DNA from: Phycisphaerales bacterium
GTDB taxonomy: Bacteria > Planctomycetota > Phycisphaerae > Phycisphaerales > UBA1924
Length of the DNA stretch: 64,000 nt
Assembly: GCA_029260265.1 (NCBI GenBank)
Contig: JAJDDO010000029.1
Coordinates: 1-64,000 of the forward strand
Direction of reading: 5' to 3'
The notes under the pieces were generated by a model. That model made no database searches. It was given only the letters and a program-made list of their open reading frames with translations, and was not told where the DNA came from. Shown in pieces: positions 34,563 to 43,111 of this stretch. The number at the start of each line of letters is the position of its first letter. The first letter of the stretch is position 1. The position numbers were made by a program, and so were the translations under genes.

Positions 34563-35043
34563 AGAACTGTGACTCAGGCATGCATGTGAAGTTCAGCGGG
34601 TGCATCTTCCGACGGATCGGTTGATCTATGTGAGTTTGGGTGGGAAGGCACGGGTTGGTGGGGCGGTAAACCCGCAGCACCGGGCTTGGCGCAAGTTGGG
34701 AACCCGGCTTGTTTTTTTGTCGAGTTGAGCGATAGATTTTGGCTGCTGCTTTGCGGGCGGTTTCGGTGGACTGTGGTGTTGTGGTTGGTTGTTGGGCGAT
34801 TCTCGTGAGGGTTTCGAGGGCGGCGGGTTTGAACTCGGACTCGATGAGCTCGATGCGGGCGTGGTTGATCTGGGTGATGGCGGCGGTGAGGGTTTGGAAG
34901 CCGGGGGATTGGATGAGGGTGAGGAGTTGGGGGAGGGAGATCTTGTGGATGTCGCAGAGGTCGAGGGTGGTGAGGGAGCCGTCGAGGAGGTCGCGGGTGA
35001 GCTGGGCGGTGAGGGCTGGCTGATCGGTTTCGTTTGTCATCAT
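34282..35043 (-). CDS. Hypothetical helical protein, possible HTH
   Basis: 253 residues from the ATG at 35043 (or 35040). Only the first 130 residues look like protein: LTRDLLDGSLTTLDLCDIHK and ISLPQLLTLIQSPGF suggest a helix-turn-helix, followed by helices with TARKAAAKIYRST. The remainder overlaps a repeat at 34647-34710 and then runs antisense through the last 280 bases of the deaminase gene, so the true gene is probably shorter or 3'-disrupted. Function unknown; similar small helical proteins occur in Phycisphaerae (from memory). Confidence 0.5.
   Translation of the reverse strand: MMTNETDQPALTAQLTRDLLDGSLTTLDLCDIHKISLPQLLTLIQSPGFQTLTAAITQINHARIELIESEFKPAALETLTRIAQQPTTTPQSTETARKAAAKIYRSTRQKNKPGSQLAPSPVLRVYRPTNPCLPTQTHIDQPIRRKMHPLNFTCMPESQFSTLQAQPVSHRSDYSGGKSTPDEPMTQASHLYTEYKDSPPPPTRTNAPLDDSARSPSPSLLSREDVQHWPLRGRHERSLSAAMRGHRNLQPLV
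34647..34710. repeat. Dispersed repeat with AACCCG...GCACC.GGCTT modules
   Basis: Contains GGCACGGGTT, then AAACCCGCAGCACCGGGCTT and GGGAACCCGGCTT followed by a run of T. The same modules occur at 36025-36080. It lies in the 3' part of the helical-protein frame. Confidence 0.55.
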
Positions 35044-35145
35044 GTAGGAATTATGCGCGATGATGACGGGCGGCTCAAGGGGAGAGTTGGGAAGGACGGG
35101 AAGTTTGCGCACGGGGGTGGAGAGTTGGGGAGCTTTTGTCGGTGA

Positions 35146-35907
35146 TTAGCTCGCCGCGTATCGGTCGGCCCAAGTGCTGAGCATCTTGGCGACGAACTCG
35201 GCGTCCTTTGGCTTGGTGAGCATGTGGTCGGCGCCGTCGATCGAGATAAAGCTCTTTGGGTGTTTGGCCCAGGAGTAGATTTGGGCGGCGTTCTCGATGC
35301 CGACGATCTGGTCGATCGGGGAATGGAACACCAGCAACGCTTGCTTGAGCGATTGGATGCGTGCTTGCGGGTCTTGGTCGCGGAGGTCGTCGATGAGTTG
35401 TTGCCCGACGGTGAACGGGCGGCCGCCGATGGAGACTTCGCCCTTGCCGTCGCGTTCAATGTCGGCGGATGCGGAATCGAAGAGGTGGATCACATGCTCT
35501 GGGTCTGCGGGTGCGCCGATGGTGGCAATGGCGGTGCATTCGGGGATGCTCGGTGCGGCGGCGAGGACGGCGGCGCCGCCAAGCGAGTGCCCGATGAGGA
35601 TGCACGGGGCTTGGCGGTTGGTTCGCATCCAGTCTGCGCCAGCGACGAGGTCGCCGATGTTTGACGAGAAGGTGGTGTCGCTGAACTCGCCTTCGCTGTG
35701 CCCGAGCCCGGTGAAGTCAAAGCGGAATGTGCCGATGCCGAGTTTGGCCAATGCCCGCGAGATCCTGCTCGCAGCGATGACATCCTTGGAGCAGGTGAAG
35801 CAGTGGGCGAACATCGCGTAGGCCCGGGGCGAAGAATCCGGCTCGTCGAGGATCGCGGCCAGCGTTGCGCCAAGGGAACCGGTGAACTCGATTTTTGAAC
35901 TGGGCAT
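35146..35907 (-). CDS. Alpha/beta hydrolase
   Basis: 253 residues. The fold starts with AYAMFAHCFTCSKD (oxyanion histidine region) and RFDFTGLGHSEGEF, has the nucleophile elbow LIGHSLGGAAVLAA, the acid in VFHSPIDQIVGIE and the catalytic histidine in IDGADHMLTKP. This pattern resembles the hydrolase half of alpha/beta hydrolase-OsmC proteins, but the OsmC part is absent. Probably an esterase or peptidase of unknown substrate. Starts at 35907. Confidence 0.85.
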   Translation of the reverse strand: MPSSKIEFTGSLGATLAAILDEPDSSPRAYAMFAHCFTCSKDVIAASRISRALAKLGIGTFRFDFTGLGHSEGEFSDTTFSSNIGDLVAGADWMRTNRQAPCILIGHSLGGAAVLAAAPSIPECTAIATIGAPADPEHVIHLFDSASADIERDGKGEVSIGGRPFTVGQQLIDDLRDQDPQARIQSLKQALLVFHSPIDQIVGIENAAQIYSWAKHPKSFISIDGADHMLTKPKDAEFVAKMLSTWADRYAAS

Positions 35908-36024
35908 GGTGGGTCGCTCGGGGAGTGTGGTGGGGAAAGGGGATGGTAGGGGAGGGGGAGGATCTTGGCGGTTGGAGGACCTCCATTGCCCTTCGGGTCA
36001 AAGGAGGGCACCGATAGAGAAGGC

Positions 36025-36080
36025 GGGCACCCGGCATGGTACCCGGCTTCCGGGGACGGTCAACCCGTGGCACCCGGCTT
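36025..36080. repeat. Dispersed repeat: GGCACCCGGC / ACCCGTGGCACCCGGCTT
   Basis: Three related modules in tandem: GGGCACCCGGCATGG, TACCCGGCTTCCGGGG and AACCCGTGGCACCCGGCTT. They share AACCCGTGGCAC with the repeat at the asnB 3' end and the GCACC.GGCTT module with 34647-34710. No coding content. Confidence 0.6.
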
Positions 36081-36555
36081 ATGCATTATCCAGTTGTTGC
36101 TTGAGTGTTACAGAGATATCGCCAATACATGTGTAAAGTTGTTTGCCGGCATCAAGCCTTTGTTCAGAGTTGGTAGAAAGGCAGAATGTGGTCACTGCTT
36201 GTTCCAAGCTAGTAAATAATTGGGCGTTGTCTTCGTTGGCAAAATTCCTTCTTCGGCATTCTGTATGTATATCAGTGTATTGTTCGCGGATGGATTTGTT
36301 CATCGAGGCAAAATCAACACCTTGGAGTGATCGCGTAGTACAACCTGGCGCAAACAAATGTACCGTATGTTGAAACGACTCCAATTTATTTACGATTGTT
36401 GCTTGAGAGGCAACAGTTTGAAATGACACAATTTTTTCTCGTTCAATTTTCGCGCCATCCCTAAATCCCTTGGCTGAAAATGCAGCAACAACGCCTGCAA
36501 TGCCTCCAGCGATGGAAAAAAAAGCACCGATTATGTAGAGTGCATTAATCAGCAT
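36079..36555 (-). CDS. Small membrane protein downstream of a YfbU-like gene
   Basis: 158 residues. One N-terminal membrane helix (MLINALYIIGAFFSIAGGIAGVVAAF) is followed by a soluble helical domain of about 125 residues with several cysteines. No family recognised. Its start overlaps the end of the YfbU-like gene by 11 bases, so translation is coupled. Both genes are AT-rich against a GC-rich background, suggesting joint acquisition. Confidence 0.7.
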   Translation of the reverse strand: MLINALYIIGAFFSIAGGIAGVVAAFSAKGFRDGAKIEREKIVSFQTVASQATIVNKLESFQHTVHLFAPGCTTRSLQGVDFASMNKSIREQYTDIHTECRRRNFANEDNAQLFTSLEQAVTTFCLSTNSEQRLDAGKQLYTCIGDISVTLKQQLDNA

Positions 36556-37072
36556 TCGGAGACCTTGCCGCTGCGAGTAGATCGTTTACATTTTCAGCAG
36601 TGAGTTTCCATCGTTCGTTACCTAGCCCGTGCCAGACGGTTAACATCCGGTCATAACTATCCATGTATGGATAGTGGCTATTGAATGTTGGAAATTTAGG
36701 TCCGGCTTCTTTAAGATCACTGAATCTGCCTAGCTCTAAAATTAAAAACTGAGCATAGCTCATGTACTCAGTTTCTCCGTTCCCATCAAAGCCTTCAAAA
36801 ACAACGTCATTCTTTATCTCGTCCGAGAGATCAAGATCGGTAGCAGCTCTCAGCATTACTGAATGCATAGATAAAATATCGAGTGTTTTTCTGCACTCTC
36901 TCTCTTTCATTGGATCAATAAGGAATTCAGTCATCCAATCGTAGTGCAACTCATAGCCGCTTTCGATTGCTTCTCGGCAAACGGAATACTGCTTGGCCTG
37001 TTCCGGATAGAGCTTTTCGAGAATCAAATATTGATTGTGAAGAATTAGCCGTTCTTTTTTATCGAGTTCCAT
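36545..37072 (-). CDS. YfbU-like protein
   Basis: 175 residues. It follows E. coli YfbU along its length: KERLILHNQYLILEKLYPEQ at the start, ESGYELHYDWMTEFL, CRKTLDILSMHSVML in the middle, VFEGFDGNGETEYMSYAQFL and DRMLTVWHGLGNERWKLTAE at the end. The molecular role of YfbU is not established. DNA is AT-rich (38% GC in the line counted at 36841). The coupled membrane-protein gene suggests a two-component function. Confidence 0.8.
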   Translation of the reverse strand: MELDKKERLILHNQYLILEKLYPEQAKQYSVCREAIESGYELHYDWMTEFLIDPMKERECRKTLDILSMHSVMLRAATDLDLSDEIKNDVVFEGFDGNGETEYMSYAQFLILELGRFSDLKEAGPKFPTFNSHYPYMDSYDRMLTVWHGLGNERWKLTAENVNDLLAAARSPNAD

Positions 37073-37113
37073 GCCTGATTATAGCAAATAAGAAACGCTT
37101 TGGTGAATTATAG

Positions 37114-38313
37114 TTATCCCAACCAGTCTTTCGCTTTGAGTCTTGCGGGGACATATTCCTCGGTGACATAGGAGATGTCTTTGGTGATGAGGGATTCGAC
37201 TTCCATTTTGAAGCCGTTGGTGAGCATCTTTTTGATTTCCTTTTGCCACTGTTTGTTGTCGGCGAACCAGGGGTAGGCGGCGATCTGTTTGGCGCGTTTG
37301 ATGTCGCGGTCGTTGAGTTCGATTTTGACATCGTCGGTGAGCCCGCAGCGGTCGTAGTCGATCGAGCGGATGCCGAGGTATTTGGCGTCGGGGATGGCGA
37401 GGCGTGAGGATTCGAAGGCCAGCGAGATCGAGCCTTGCTTGATTACACTATAAATGTAGTGCCCCCAGGGATCGCAATCGAGGAGGCAGTAGACGGGGAG
37501 GTTGTGTTCTTTGTTGAGGCGGTGGAGCATTCGGCGGACGCCTCGGGTGGGTTGACCCGAGCCTTCGGTGAGGATGCAGTTGTGCTGTTCCCAGAAGCGG
37601 TCTTCGTTGAAGCGTTGCCAGACGGTGTCTTTTTCGACATGGAGGATGAAGTCTGCTTTGACATCTTTGAACTGGATGACTTCGGGTTCGCAGATGGAGG
37701 GGATTGCGTAGCCGCCGGAGCCCATCTTTCGGCAGTTTATTTCGTCGCCGTTGTCGACGACGGTGATGTTGCCGACCATGGTGCCTCGTTTTTTGGCGAA
37801 GATGTGGAGTTCTTCGCGGAGCGAGCCGAGGGAGACTTCGAGGTCTTCGAGGATGCCGTCGGATTCTGTTTGGTCGTCGAAGGTTTTTTCTTTGGTGTTC
37901 TCGATGGTGTGCAGTGATTTGTAGAACATCCCACGGAGCGAGAGTGTTTTGTCGGCGTCGAGGAGCTCGTCGACGGACTTGCCGTGGAGGAGGGTTTGCA
38001 TGAACTTGCGGGCTTGTCCGAGGTTGAAGAGCTGGCGGGTGTTTGTGGAGGGTCCCATCTGGAGGATGCCGCGGGATTTGTTCCATTTGGTGTTGGAGGC
38101 GGCGCGTGTGGGGACCTCGAACTTTGGTTCGCGGCCGGAGAGCGCGGAGGAGACGATGCCGTCGGCGAGTTTGGTGAGCTTGACAGCGGTTTCTTTGTCG
38201 CGTTTGGCGGCTTTGTTGGATTTGGGGCGTGTGGTGACGGTGGTCTCTGTGGAGGTCTTCTTTTTGATGACCTTCTTTTTCACGATTTTCTTTTTGGTGG
38301 TTTTCTTTGCCAT
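37114..38313 (-). CDS. top6A: DNA topoisomerase VI subunit A (Spo11/Top6A family)
   Basis: 399 residues, cytoplasmic. The N-terminal 50 residues are lysine-rich (KKTTKKKIVKKKVIKKK), like a histone H1 tail. The winged-helix domain has the catalytic tyrosine in SLRGMFYKSL (Y131). The Toprim domain has the glutamate in HVEKDTVWQRF (E227) and the metal-binding pair in LLDCDPWGHYI (D279, D281), with EGSGQPTRGVRRMLHRL between. Subunit A makes the double-strand break in type IIB strand passage. Forms an operon with subunit B, 3 bases apart. Topo VI is chiefly archaeal and plant; bacterial cases are sporadic. Confidence 0.93.
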   Translation of the reverse strand: MAKKTTKKKIVKKKVIKKKTSTETTVTTRPKSNKAAKRDKETAVKLTKLADGIVSSALSGREPKFEVPTRAASNTKWNKSRGILQMGPSTNTRQLFNLGQARKFMQTLLHGKSVDELLDADKTLSLRGMFYKSLHTIENTKEKTFDDQTESDGILEDLEVSLGSLREELHIFAKKRGTMVGNITVVDNGDEINCRKMGSGGYAIPSICEPEVIQFKDVKADFILHVEKDTVWQRFNEDRFWEQHNCILTEGSGQPTRGVRRMLHRLNKEHNLPVYCLLDCDPWGHYIYSVIKQGSISLAFESSRLAIPDAKYLGIRSIDYDRCGLTDDVKIELNDRDIKRAKQIAAYPWFADNKQWQKEIKKMLTNGFKMEVESLITKDISYVTEEYVPARLKAKDWLG

Positions 38314-38316
38314 GAG

Positions 38317-40230
38317 TTAACCCCCGAACAGCCCGGCGGCTGTTTTCTTTGATGTTTTTTTGGTGGTGCGTTTCTTGGTTGTCTTTTTGGTGACGCGTTT
38401 CTTTTTCAGGACGGGTTTGGCTTTGGATGTTTCTTGCTGTGGTGGAGTGTCGGCATCGTCGAGGATGATGACATCGTCGGCTTTGGCGAGTTTGCCGTGG
38501 GCGTCTTTGATGAACTTGCCTTCGTCGTCGAGCTGGGCGTCGGCGATTTCGGTGCGGCGTTTGGCCTGTTTGAGCAGGGCGTCGTAGAGCTCTTTGGTGT
38601 TGGTGCCGGTGAGGTGATTGCAGGCTTTGGAGATTTCACCGATGTAGCGTTCGAAGACATCACGCTTTTGGGCGTCGCGCTTCATGCGTTCGCGGCGGCG
38701 GATGTACTGGCCGAGCTTGCGGCCGCACTCTTGGAGTGCGAGTTGCATCTCTTTTCTGATCTCGTCGTAGTCGGCGATGGCGTCTTTGGATTCTGATGTA
38801 AACGGCACCCACACGCTTGCCATGTGGATCATGACGACGAGCGAGCCGACAGGCACGCCGCCGCGTGGTTGTTGCATGCCGTAGTTTTTCCATGAGGTGT
38901 CGATGACGGACTTGAACGCGGAGCAGGCGGATTGCTGATGGAGCAATGGGACACGGTTTGCGTAGCGGATGACGCGTGCTTGCTGATCGCCGGGGAGGTT
39001 GCCGCCGAAGGCGATGGCTGCTTCGATCTGGAACGGGTTGCCTCGGTAGACGGCGGGTTTGCGTGTGGAGGCGGTGTAGAACTCGGCCTTGACGCCTTTG
39101 AGCAATCCGGCGAGCATCTGTTGGACGCCGATGGGTGATAGGCAGTCGGTTGGTGGGGAGCGGAGCTTGGAGTTTTGGAGGGCGGTGTATATTTTCTCGG
39201 CGTCTGCGGGTTCGATGGTTTTGACCCAGGTTTGGCCGGAGTAGGAGCTGCCTTTGCTTGATGCTTCTTTGGTCACCGCGGTGACGATGGATGGCGGGAC
39301 TCGGCAGAACTCGTTTTTGAAGAATCCTGAGAGTTGTTTTTGTTCGGTCTTGTTGAGCATGGTGAGGAAGGTGCCGAGTTCTACGCCGTAGGGGTGGGGC
39401 TTGATCTCTTCGGTTTCCGGTGGGAGTTGCTCGACGGTGCGTGGGTAGACGATGCGGTCGGAGAACTCTTGGGTGCGGACAACGCCTTGGTTGTCGGCGG
39501 CGGGTTCTGCTTTGGCTTCGGCAAGGTCGGGGTTCTCGTTTGCTTTGTCGGGTGGGATGAAGGTGATCTCGCAATGGGGGTTGGAGATGGCGGTTTGTTC
39601 GAGGTAGGTTTCTACGGAGCCTTTGCCACGGAAGAACTTGGCTTCCATCTCGATGGCGACGCGGGTGCCGGTGCCTAAGGGGAAGTCGTCGGTCTCGATA
39701 TCGACGGTGACCTCTGGTTTGTTTTTGGTGGTGTCCATCGCGAGTTCAAGATGGTGCGCGGGTTTGTTTTTCTTGGGGCGTGTGGTGATGACCATGGGCT
39801 TGCCGGTGGTCATCAGTCCGTACATGCCTGCGGCGGAGATGCCGATGCCTTGTTGCCCTCGGGACATTTTGAGCCGATGGAACTTCGAGCCATACAAGAG
39901 TCGTCCGAAGATGTTTTCGACTTGTTTGCGGACGATGCCAGGGCCGTTGTCGGTGATGGTGACGCGGTAGCGTCCTGCCTTCGCGGCAGAAGCCGGTGGG
40001 GTGATTTCTTCGATTTTGACTTCGACAGATGGGAGGATGGAAGCCTCTTCGCAGGCATCGAGGGCGTTGTCGACGGCTTCTTTGACGGTGGTGAGGAGGG
40101 CTTTGCGTGGATTGTCGAACCCGAGTAGATGTCGATTTTTGGCGAAAAACTCGGAGACGGAGATATCGCGTTGTTTGGCGGCCATGGATTCGGCGTCGGC
40201 CTTCGTGCGTTTGGTTGTCTTTTTCGCCAT
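38317..40230 (-). CDS. top6B: DNA topoisomerase VI subunit B (GHKL ATPase)
   Basis: 637 residues. ATPase motifs: EAVDNALDACEE (metal asparagine), TDNGPGIVRKQ, GQQGIGISAAGMYGL and the switch lysine in FTSESKDAIADYDE near residue 500. A helix-two-turn-helix and transducer domain connect to subunit A. The C-terminal 50 residues are lysine/threonine-rich (KKRVTKKTTKKRTTKKTSKK). ATP-driven dimerisation of B opens and closes the gate that passes one duplex through another. First gene of the pair; start at 40230 follows GGAGG. Confidence 0.95.
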   Translation of the reverse strand: MAKKTTKRTKADAESMAAKQRDISVSEFFAKNRHLLGFDNPRKALLTTVKEAVDNALDACEEASILPSVEVKIEEITPPASAAKAGRYRVTITDNGPGIVRKQVENIFGRLLYGSKFHRLKMSRGQQGIGISAAGMYGLMTTGKPMVITTRPKKNKPAHHLELAMDTTKNKPEVTVDIETDDFPLGTGTRVAIEMEAKFFRGKGSVETYLEQTAISNPHCEITFIPPDKANENPDLAEAKAEPAADNQGVVRTQEFSDRIVYPRTVEQLPPETEEIKPHPYGVELGTFLTMLNKTEQKQLSGFFKNEFCRVPPSIVTAVTKEASSKGSSYSGQTWVKTIEPADAEKIYTALQNSKLRSPPTDCLSPIGVQQMLAGLLKGVKAEFYTASTRKPAVYRGNPFQIEAAIAFGGNLPGDQQARVIRYANRVPLLHQQSACSAFKSVIDTSWKNYGMQQPRGGVPVGSLVVMIHMASVWVPFTSESKDAIADYDEIRKEMQLALQECGRKLGQYIRRRERMKRDAQKRDVFERYIGEISKACNHLTGTNTKELYDALLKQAKRRTEIADAQLDDEGKFIKDAHGKLAKADDVIILDDADTPPQQETSKAKPVLKKKRVTKKTTKKRTTKKTSKKTAAGLFGG

Positions 40231-40430
40231 GCCACCCTCCTTGGTGGATTAGGAATGTGTTCAGCTCTGATGCTGATGTTGATTTCAGGACGAGCATAGC
40301 ACGGAATACGGCGTTACTTGGGCGATCTGGGTGGGAGAAGTTGAAGGAAATTAATCGAAAATAGGGGATTGCTCGACACCGGATGGTTTATCGTACACAA
40401 TGTGTTTGGATATCCAAGAGAGGTGAGTTG

Positions 40431-41885
40431 ATGAAGTTGATCCCCATTTTATCGGTCGCGCTGTGCGCTGCGTTTGTGCACGGGCAAGAACTGTGCATTG
40501 ATAATGAGCAGTTGCTCGTCGCTTCAGATCAGGGCAGCTTGGCCCTGTTTGGTATCCATGTTGATATTGATGGGCAGACGCTCGTTGTTGGGGCATCGGA
40601 TAACAGTTCGACGGTTTTCAATGGCGGGGCGGTCTATGTGTTTGCTGATATCGGTGGGGGTTGGTCGGAAACGAATATTCTGGAGTCGTCTGATCTTGAT
40701 GTGAGTGACTTTGTGGGGTATTCGGTCGCGATTGATGGTGATACGGTGATCGCCGGGGCGTGGGGTGATGACGGGGCAGATTCACAGGCGGGGGCAGCGT
40801 ATATATTCGAGCGTGACTTTGGCGGGGTGGACGCATGGGGCCAGCGTGCCAAGCTCGTTGCGCCGGATGCGGATGCGAATGACTTGCTCGGCTTTGATGT
40901 GTCAGTATCGGGGGACACTGCTGCGGTGAGCGCGGTGCTCGATAATGATGCGGTTTTGGATCAGGGGAGCGTGTATCTCTTTCAGCGGAATGGGGGCACG
41001 GGCGATTGGGAGTTCCTTGTTCGGCTTCTCGCTCCGGACCCGATCGCAGATGCCCAGTTTGGATCCGGCGTTGCTCTTGATGGCGATACGCTAGTGATCG
41101 GCGCGTTTGGAGATAATGAAGCCGGTACGTTTGGTGGAGCGGCGTATGTGTTTGAGCGCGATCTTGGCGGTGCGGACGCTTGGGGATTGCGGAAAAAGCT
41201 GACGGCGGATAACGCGGCAACAAATGATCAGACGAACGACCAGTTCGGCTTTGAGGTTGCAATCGATCAGGATCGGATTGTTGTCGGAGCGATCAAGCGT
41301 GACCTCGGCGGGGTGTTCTCTGGATCGGCGTATCTGTTCGAGCGTGACGAGGGCGGGGTCGATGGATGGGGGCAGGTGCACGAGTTCATCGCATCGGATG
41401 CTCATAACGGGCAACAGTTCGGCAACACGGTTGCGGTGAGCGGCGATCGGGTGGTTGTTGGCGCGTTGCGGTCTGATTCACCGGAGGACCAGAGCGGGGC
41501 GGCGTATGTGTATGCCGTAGATGAGTTTGGAGTTTGGAGCGAGCAGTTGATTCTGTTGGGCGAGACACCCGAGATTGGCGATCTCTTTGGCAGTTCGGTC
41601 GCGATTGATGGCGATGGCGTGCTGATCGGTGCGCGGATCGATACGCAGTCTGGGGTAGATGGCGGTTCGGCGATGGTGATCGAGTTGTCAACGGATTGCA
41701 CAGAGCCGTGCGAGGCGGATCTTGCTGAGCCGTTTGGTGTGCTGAACTTGCAGGATGTCTTTGCGTACCTGGCTCTGTTTAATGCCCAGGATCCTGCGGC
41801 GGATCTTGCGGCCCCGTTCGGTGTGCTGAACCTGCAGGATGTGTTCGCGTACCTGGCTCTGTTCAATGCCGGGTGTCCTGAGTAA
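40431..41885 (+). CDS. Secreted FG-GAP repeat protein with duplicated dockerin-like tail
   Basis: 484 residues. Signal peptide MKLIPILSVALCAAFVHG. Seven or so FG-GAP/integrin-like beta-propeller repeats follow the pattern FGxxVAIDGDTxVIGAxxD (for example GDTVIAGAWGDDG and SGAAYVYAVDEFG). The C-terminus carries two almost identical 24-residue units with GVLNLQDVFAYLALFNA. This ending also occurs in the protein at 21156 and is probably a calcium-binding or sorting module. ATG at 40431 follows GAGAGGTGAG. Likely cell-surface. Confidence 0.8.
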   Translation: MKLIPILSVALCAAFVHGQELCIDNEQLLVASDQGSLALFGIHVDIDGQTLVVGASDNSSTVFNGGAVYVFADIGGGWSETNILESSDLDVSDFVGYSVAIDGDTVIAGAWGDDGADSQAGAAYIFERDFGGVDAWGQRAKLVAPDADANDLLGFDVSVSGDTAAVSAVLDNDAVLDQGSVYLFQRNGGTGDWEFLVRLLAPDPIADAQFGSGVALDGDTLVIGAFGDNEAGTFGGAAYVFERDLGGADAWGLRKKLTADNAATNDQTNDQFGFEVAIDQDRIVVGAIKRDLGGVFSGSAYLFERDEGGVDGWGQVHEFIASDAHNGQQFGNTVAVSGDRVVVGALRSDSPEDQSGAAYVYAVDEFGVWSEQLILLGETPEIGDLFGSSVAIDGDGVLIGARIDTQSGVDGGSAMVIELSTDCTEPCEADLAEPFGVLNLQDVFAYLALFNAQDPAADLAAPFGVLNLQDVFAYLALFNAGCPE

Positions 41886-42165
41886 GGCTCGGGCTTTGGA
41901 TTCTGCTTCAGGTCAGGCTTGTGTTAGGCTGTCCGGGGGATTCTGAGCAGAATCTTCATCGTAATTTGAGATGTCTGGGTTCGACTTGGCGTGCATTTCT
42001 GGTACGATCGTATCGGCGGGCGTTTCGGCGTTTTCCGCTGGAAAGAGTTTTGGGGGCGGAGCCTGTCCTTGGTGTGGTCGTCATGCCAGCCGCCTTTTAA
42101 TGAATCAGAGACCCGGCCCGCGTGGGTTGGGGTGTTTTGTAAGAACACGAGAATTGGAGAGAAAA

Positions 42166-42891
42166 ATGAAGATTACAGTTGCAATGTTTGCTGTCGCCGG
42201 TATGGCTGCAGCAGCGAATGCTGGTGTTGCTGGCTTGATCGCCGGTACCAGCTTCGAAGAAGGAATCTCTGCACAGCAGTACATGGACACAGGTGACGCG
42301 TCCGTAGATCACGACTTGGTCAACAATGCCGGGCAGTCGGATGTCGATTTCGTATCGACCGGTGGCGAAATGGGCTTCGATGCGTACTACCGCAACACTC
42401 GTGGCGATGTCGGCCTGACCGATGGCGATTTCGTTGGCGTGACCAACTTCACCGGAACAGTTGGCGCGTTCACCGATGGCGTTCAGGGCTATGAGATGTC
42501 CGATGCTGACGGAACCATGGGCATGAGCTTCGACACCGTAAACTTTGTGGGTTCATGGAATGTCAGCCTCGATCTGTATGTGCAGACAACTGGCTACGAG
42601 TCTGATGACTCGATCCGAATCTGGATCACCGGCGACGGTGGAGTTACAGATCTCATGAACACTGCAGGCAGCGATATCAATGATCTTGGTATCGAGGGAG
42701 CTTGGATGAATCTGAGTTTCGACCTCTCGTTGTACACCAACGCGACCCTGCATGTTGAACTCGAATCCAACTCAGGTTCAGAGAGTATTTACCTCGACAA
42801 TGTTCAGTTCACAAGCACCATTCCAGCACCTGGTGCTGTGGCGCTTCTCGGGCTCGGCGGTCTCGTCGCAACCCGTCGTCGTCGTGCATAA
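42166..42891 (+). CDS. PEP-CTERM sorting-domain surface protein
   Basis: 241 residues. Signal peptide MKITVAMFAVAGMAAAANAG, a beta-sandwich-like body (FVGSWNVSLDLYVQTTGYES, ATLHVELESNSGSESIYLDN) and a C-terminal tail IPAPGAVALLGLGGLVATR ending RRRRA. The tail matches the exosortase-type sorting signal of the protein at 20431. The ATG at 42166 follows GGAGAGAAAA. The 280-base upstream region (41886-42165) is GC-rich and holds no recognisable gene. Confidence 0.85.
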   Translation: MKITVAMFAVAGMAAAANAGVAGLIAGTSFEEGISAQQYMDTGDASVDHDLVNNAGQSDVDFVSTGGEMGFDAYYRNTRGDVGLTDGDFVGVTNFTGTVGAFTDGVQGYEMSDADGTMGMSFDTVNFVGSWNVSLDLYVQTTGYESDDSIRIWITGDGGVTDLMNTAGSDINDLGIEGAWMNLSFDLSLYTNATLHVELESNSGSESIYLDNVQFTSTIPAPGAVALLGLGGLVATRRRRA

Positions 42892-42936
42892 GCACGCGGC
42901 ATCGTAGTTTTGTAACTACTCAGACTGATCCACTTG

Positions 42937-42971
42937 CGGGCACCTCTTTGGGGGTGCCCGTTTGTTTTTTT
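42937..42971 (+). terminator. Rho-independent terminator after the PEP-CTERM gene
   Basis: CGGGCACC pairs with GGTGCCCG around an 8-base loop, followed by TTTGTTTTTTT. Confidence 0.85.
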
Positions 42972-43043
42972 GAGAGGGGGGAAGGAAGAAGGTTCTCACC
43001 CCGACCCGATCCCAAAGGGGCATGGATGAAGAAATGGGGCGCC

Positions 43044-43049
43044 TATACT
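43044..43049 (+). promoter_or_regulatory. -10 box TATACT upstream of ndk
   Basis: TATACT is 62 bases before the ndk ATG and a GGAGA site lies close to the start codon, giving a leader of about 55 bases. Confidence 0.5.
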
Positions 43050-43111
43050 TTCGGCCCTCGGTGGAATGCTCTGGCGGGGTCCAATACACAGCTTACAGGC
43101 GGAGAATTACG

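Noticed and set aside
41886..42165. Riboswitch before the PEP-CTERM gene
   Set aside because: No known aptamer core (such as the c-di-GMP, SAM or TPP consensus) could be recognised, and no expression platform is visible.
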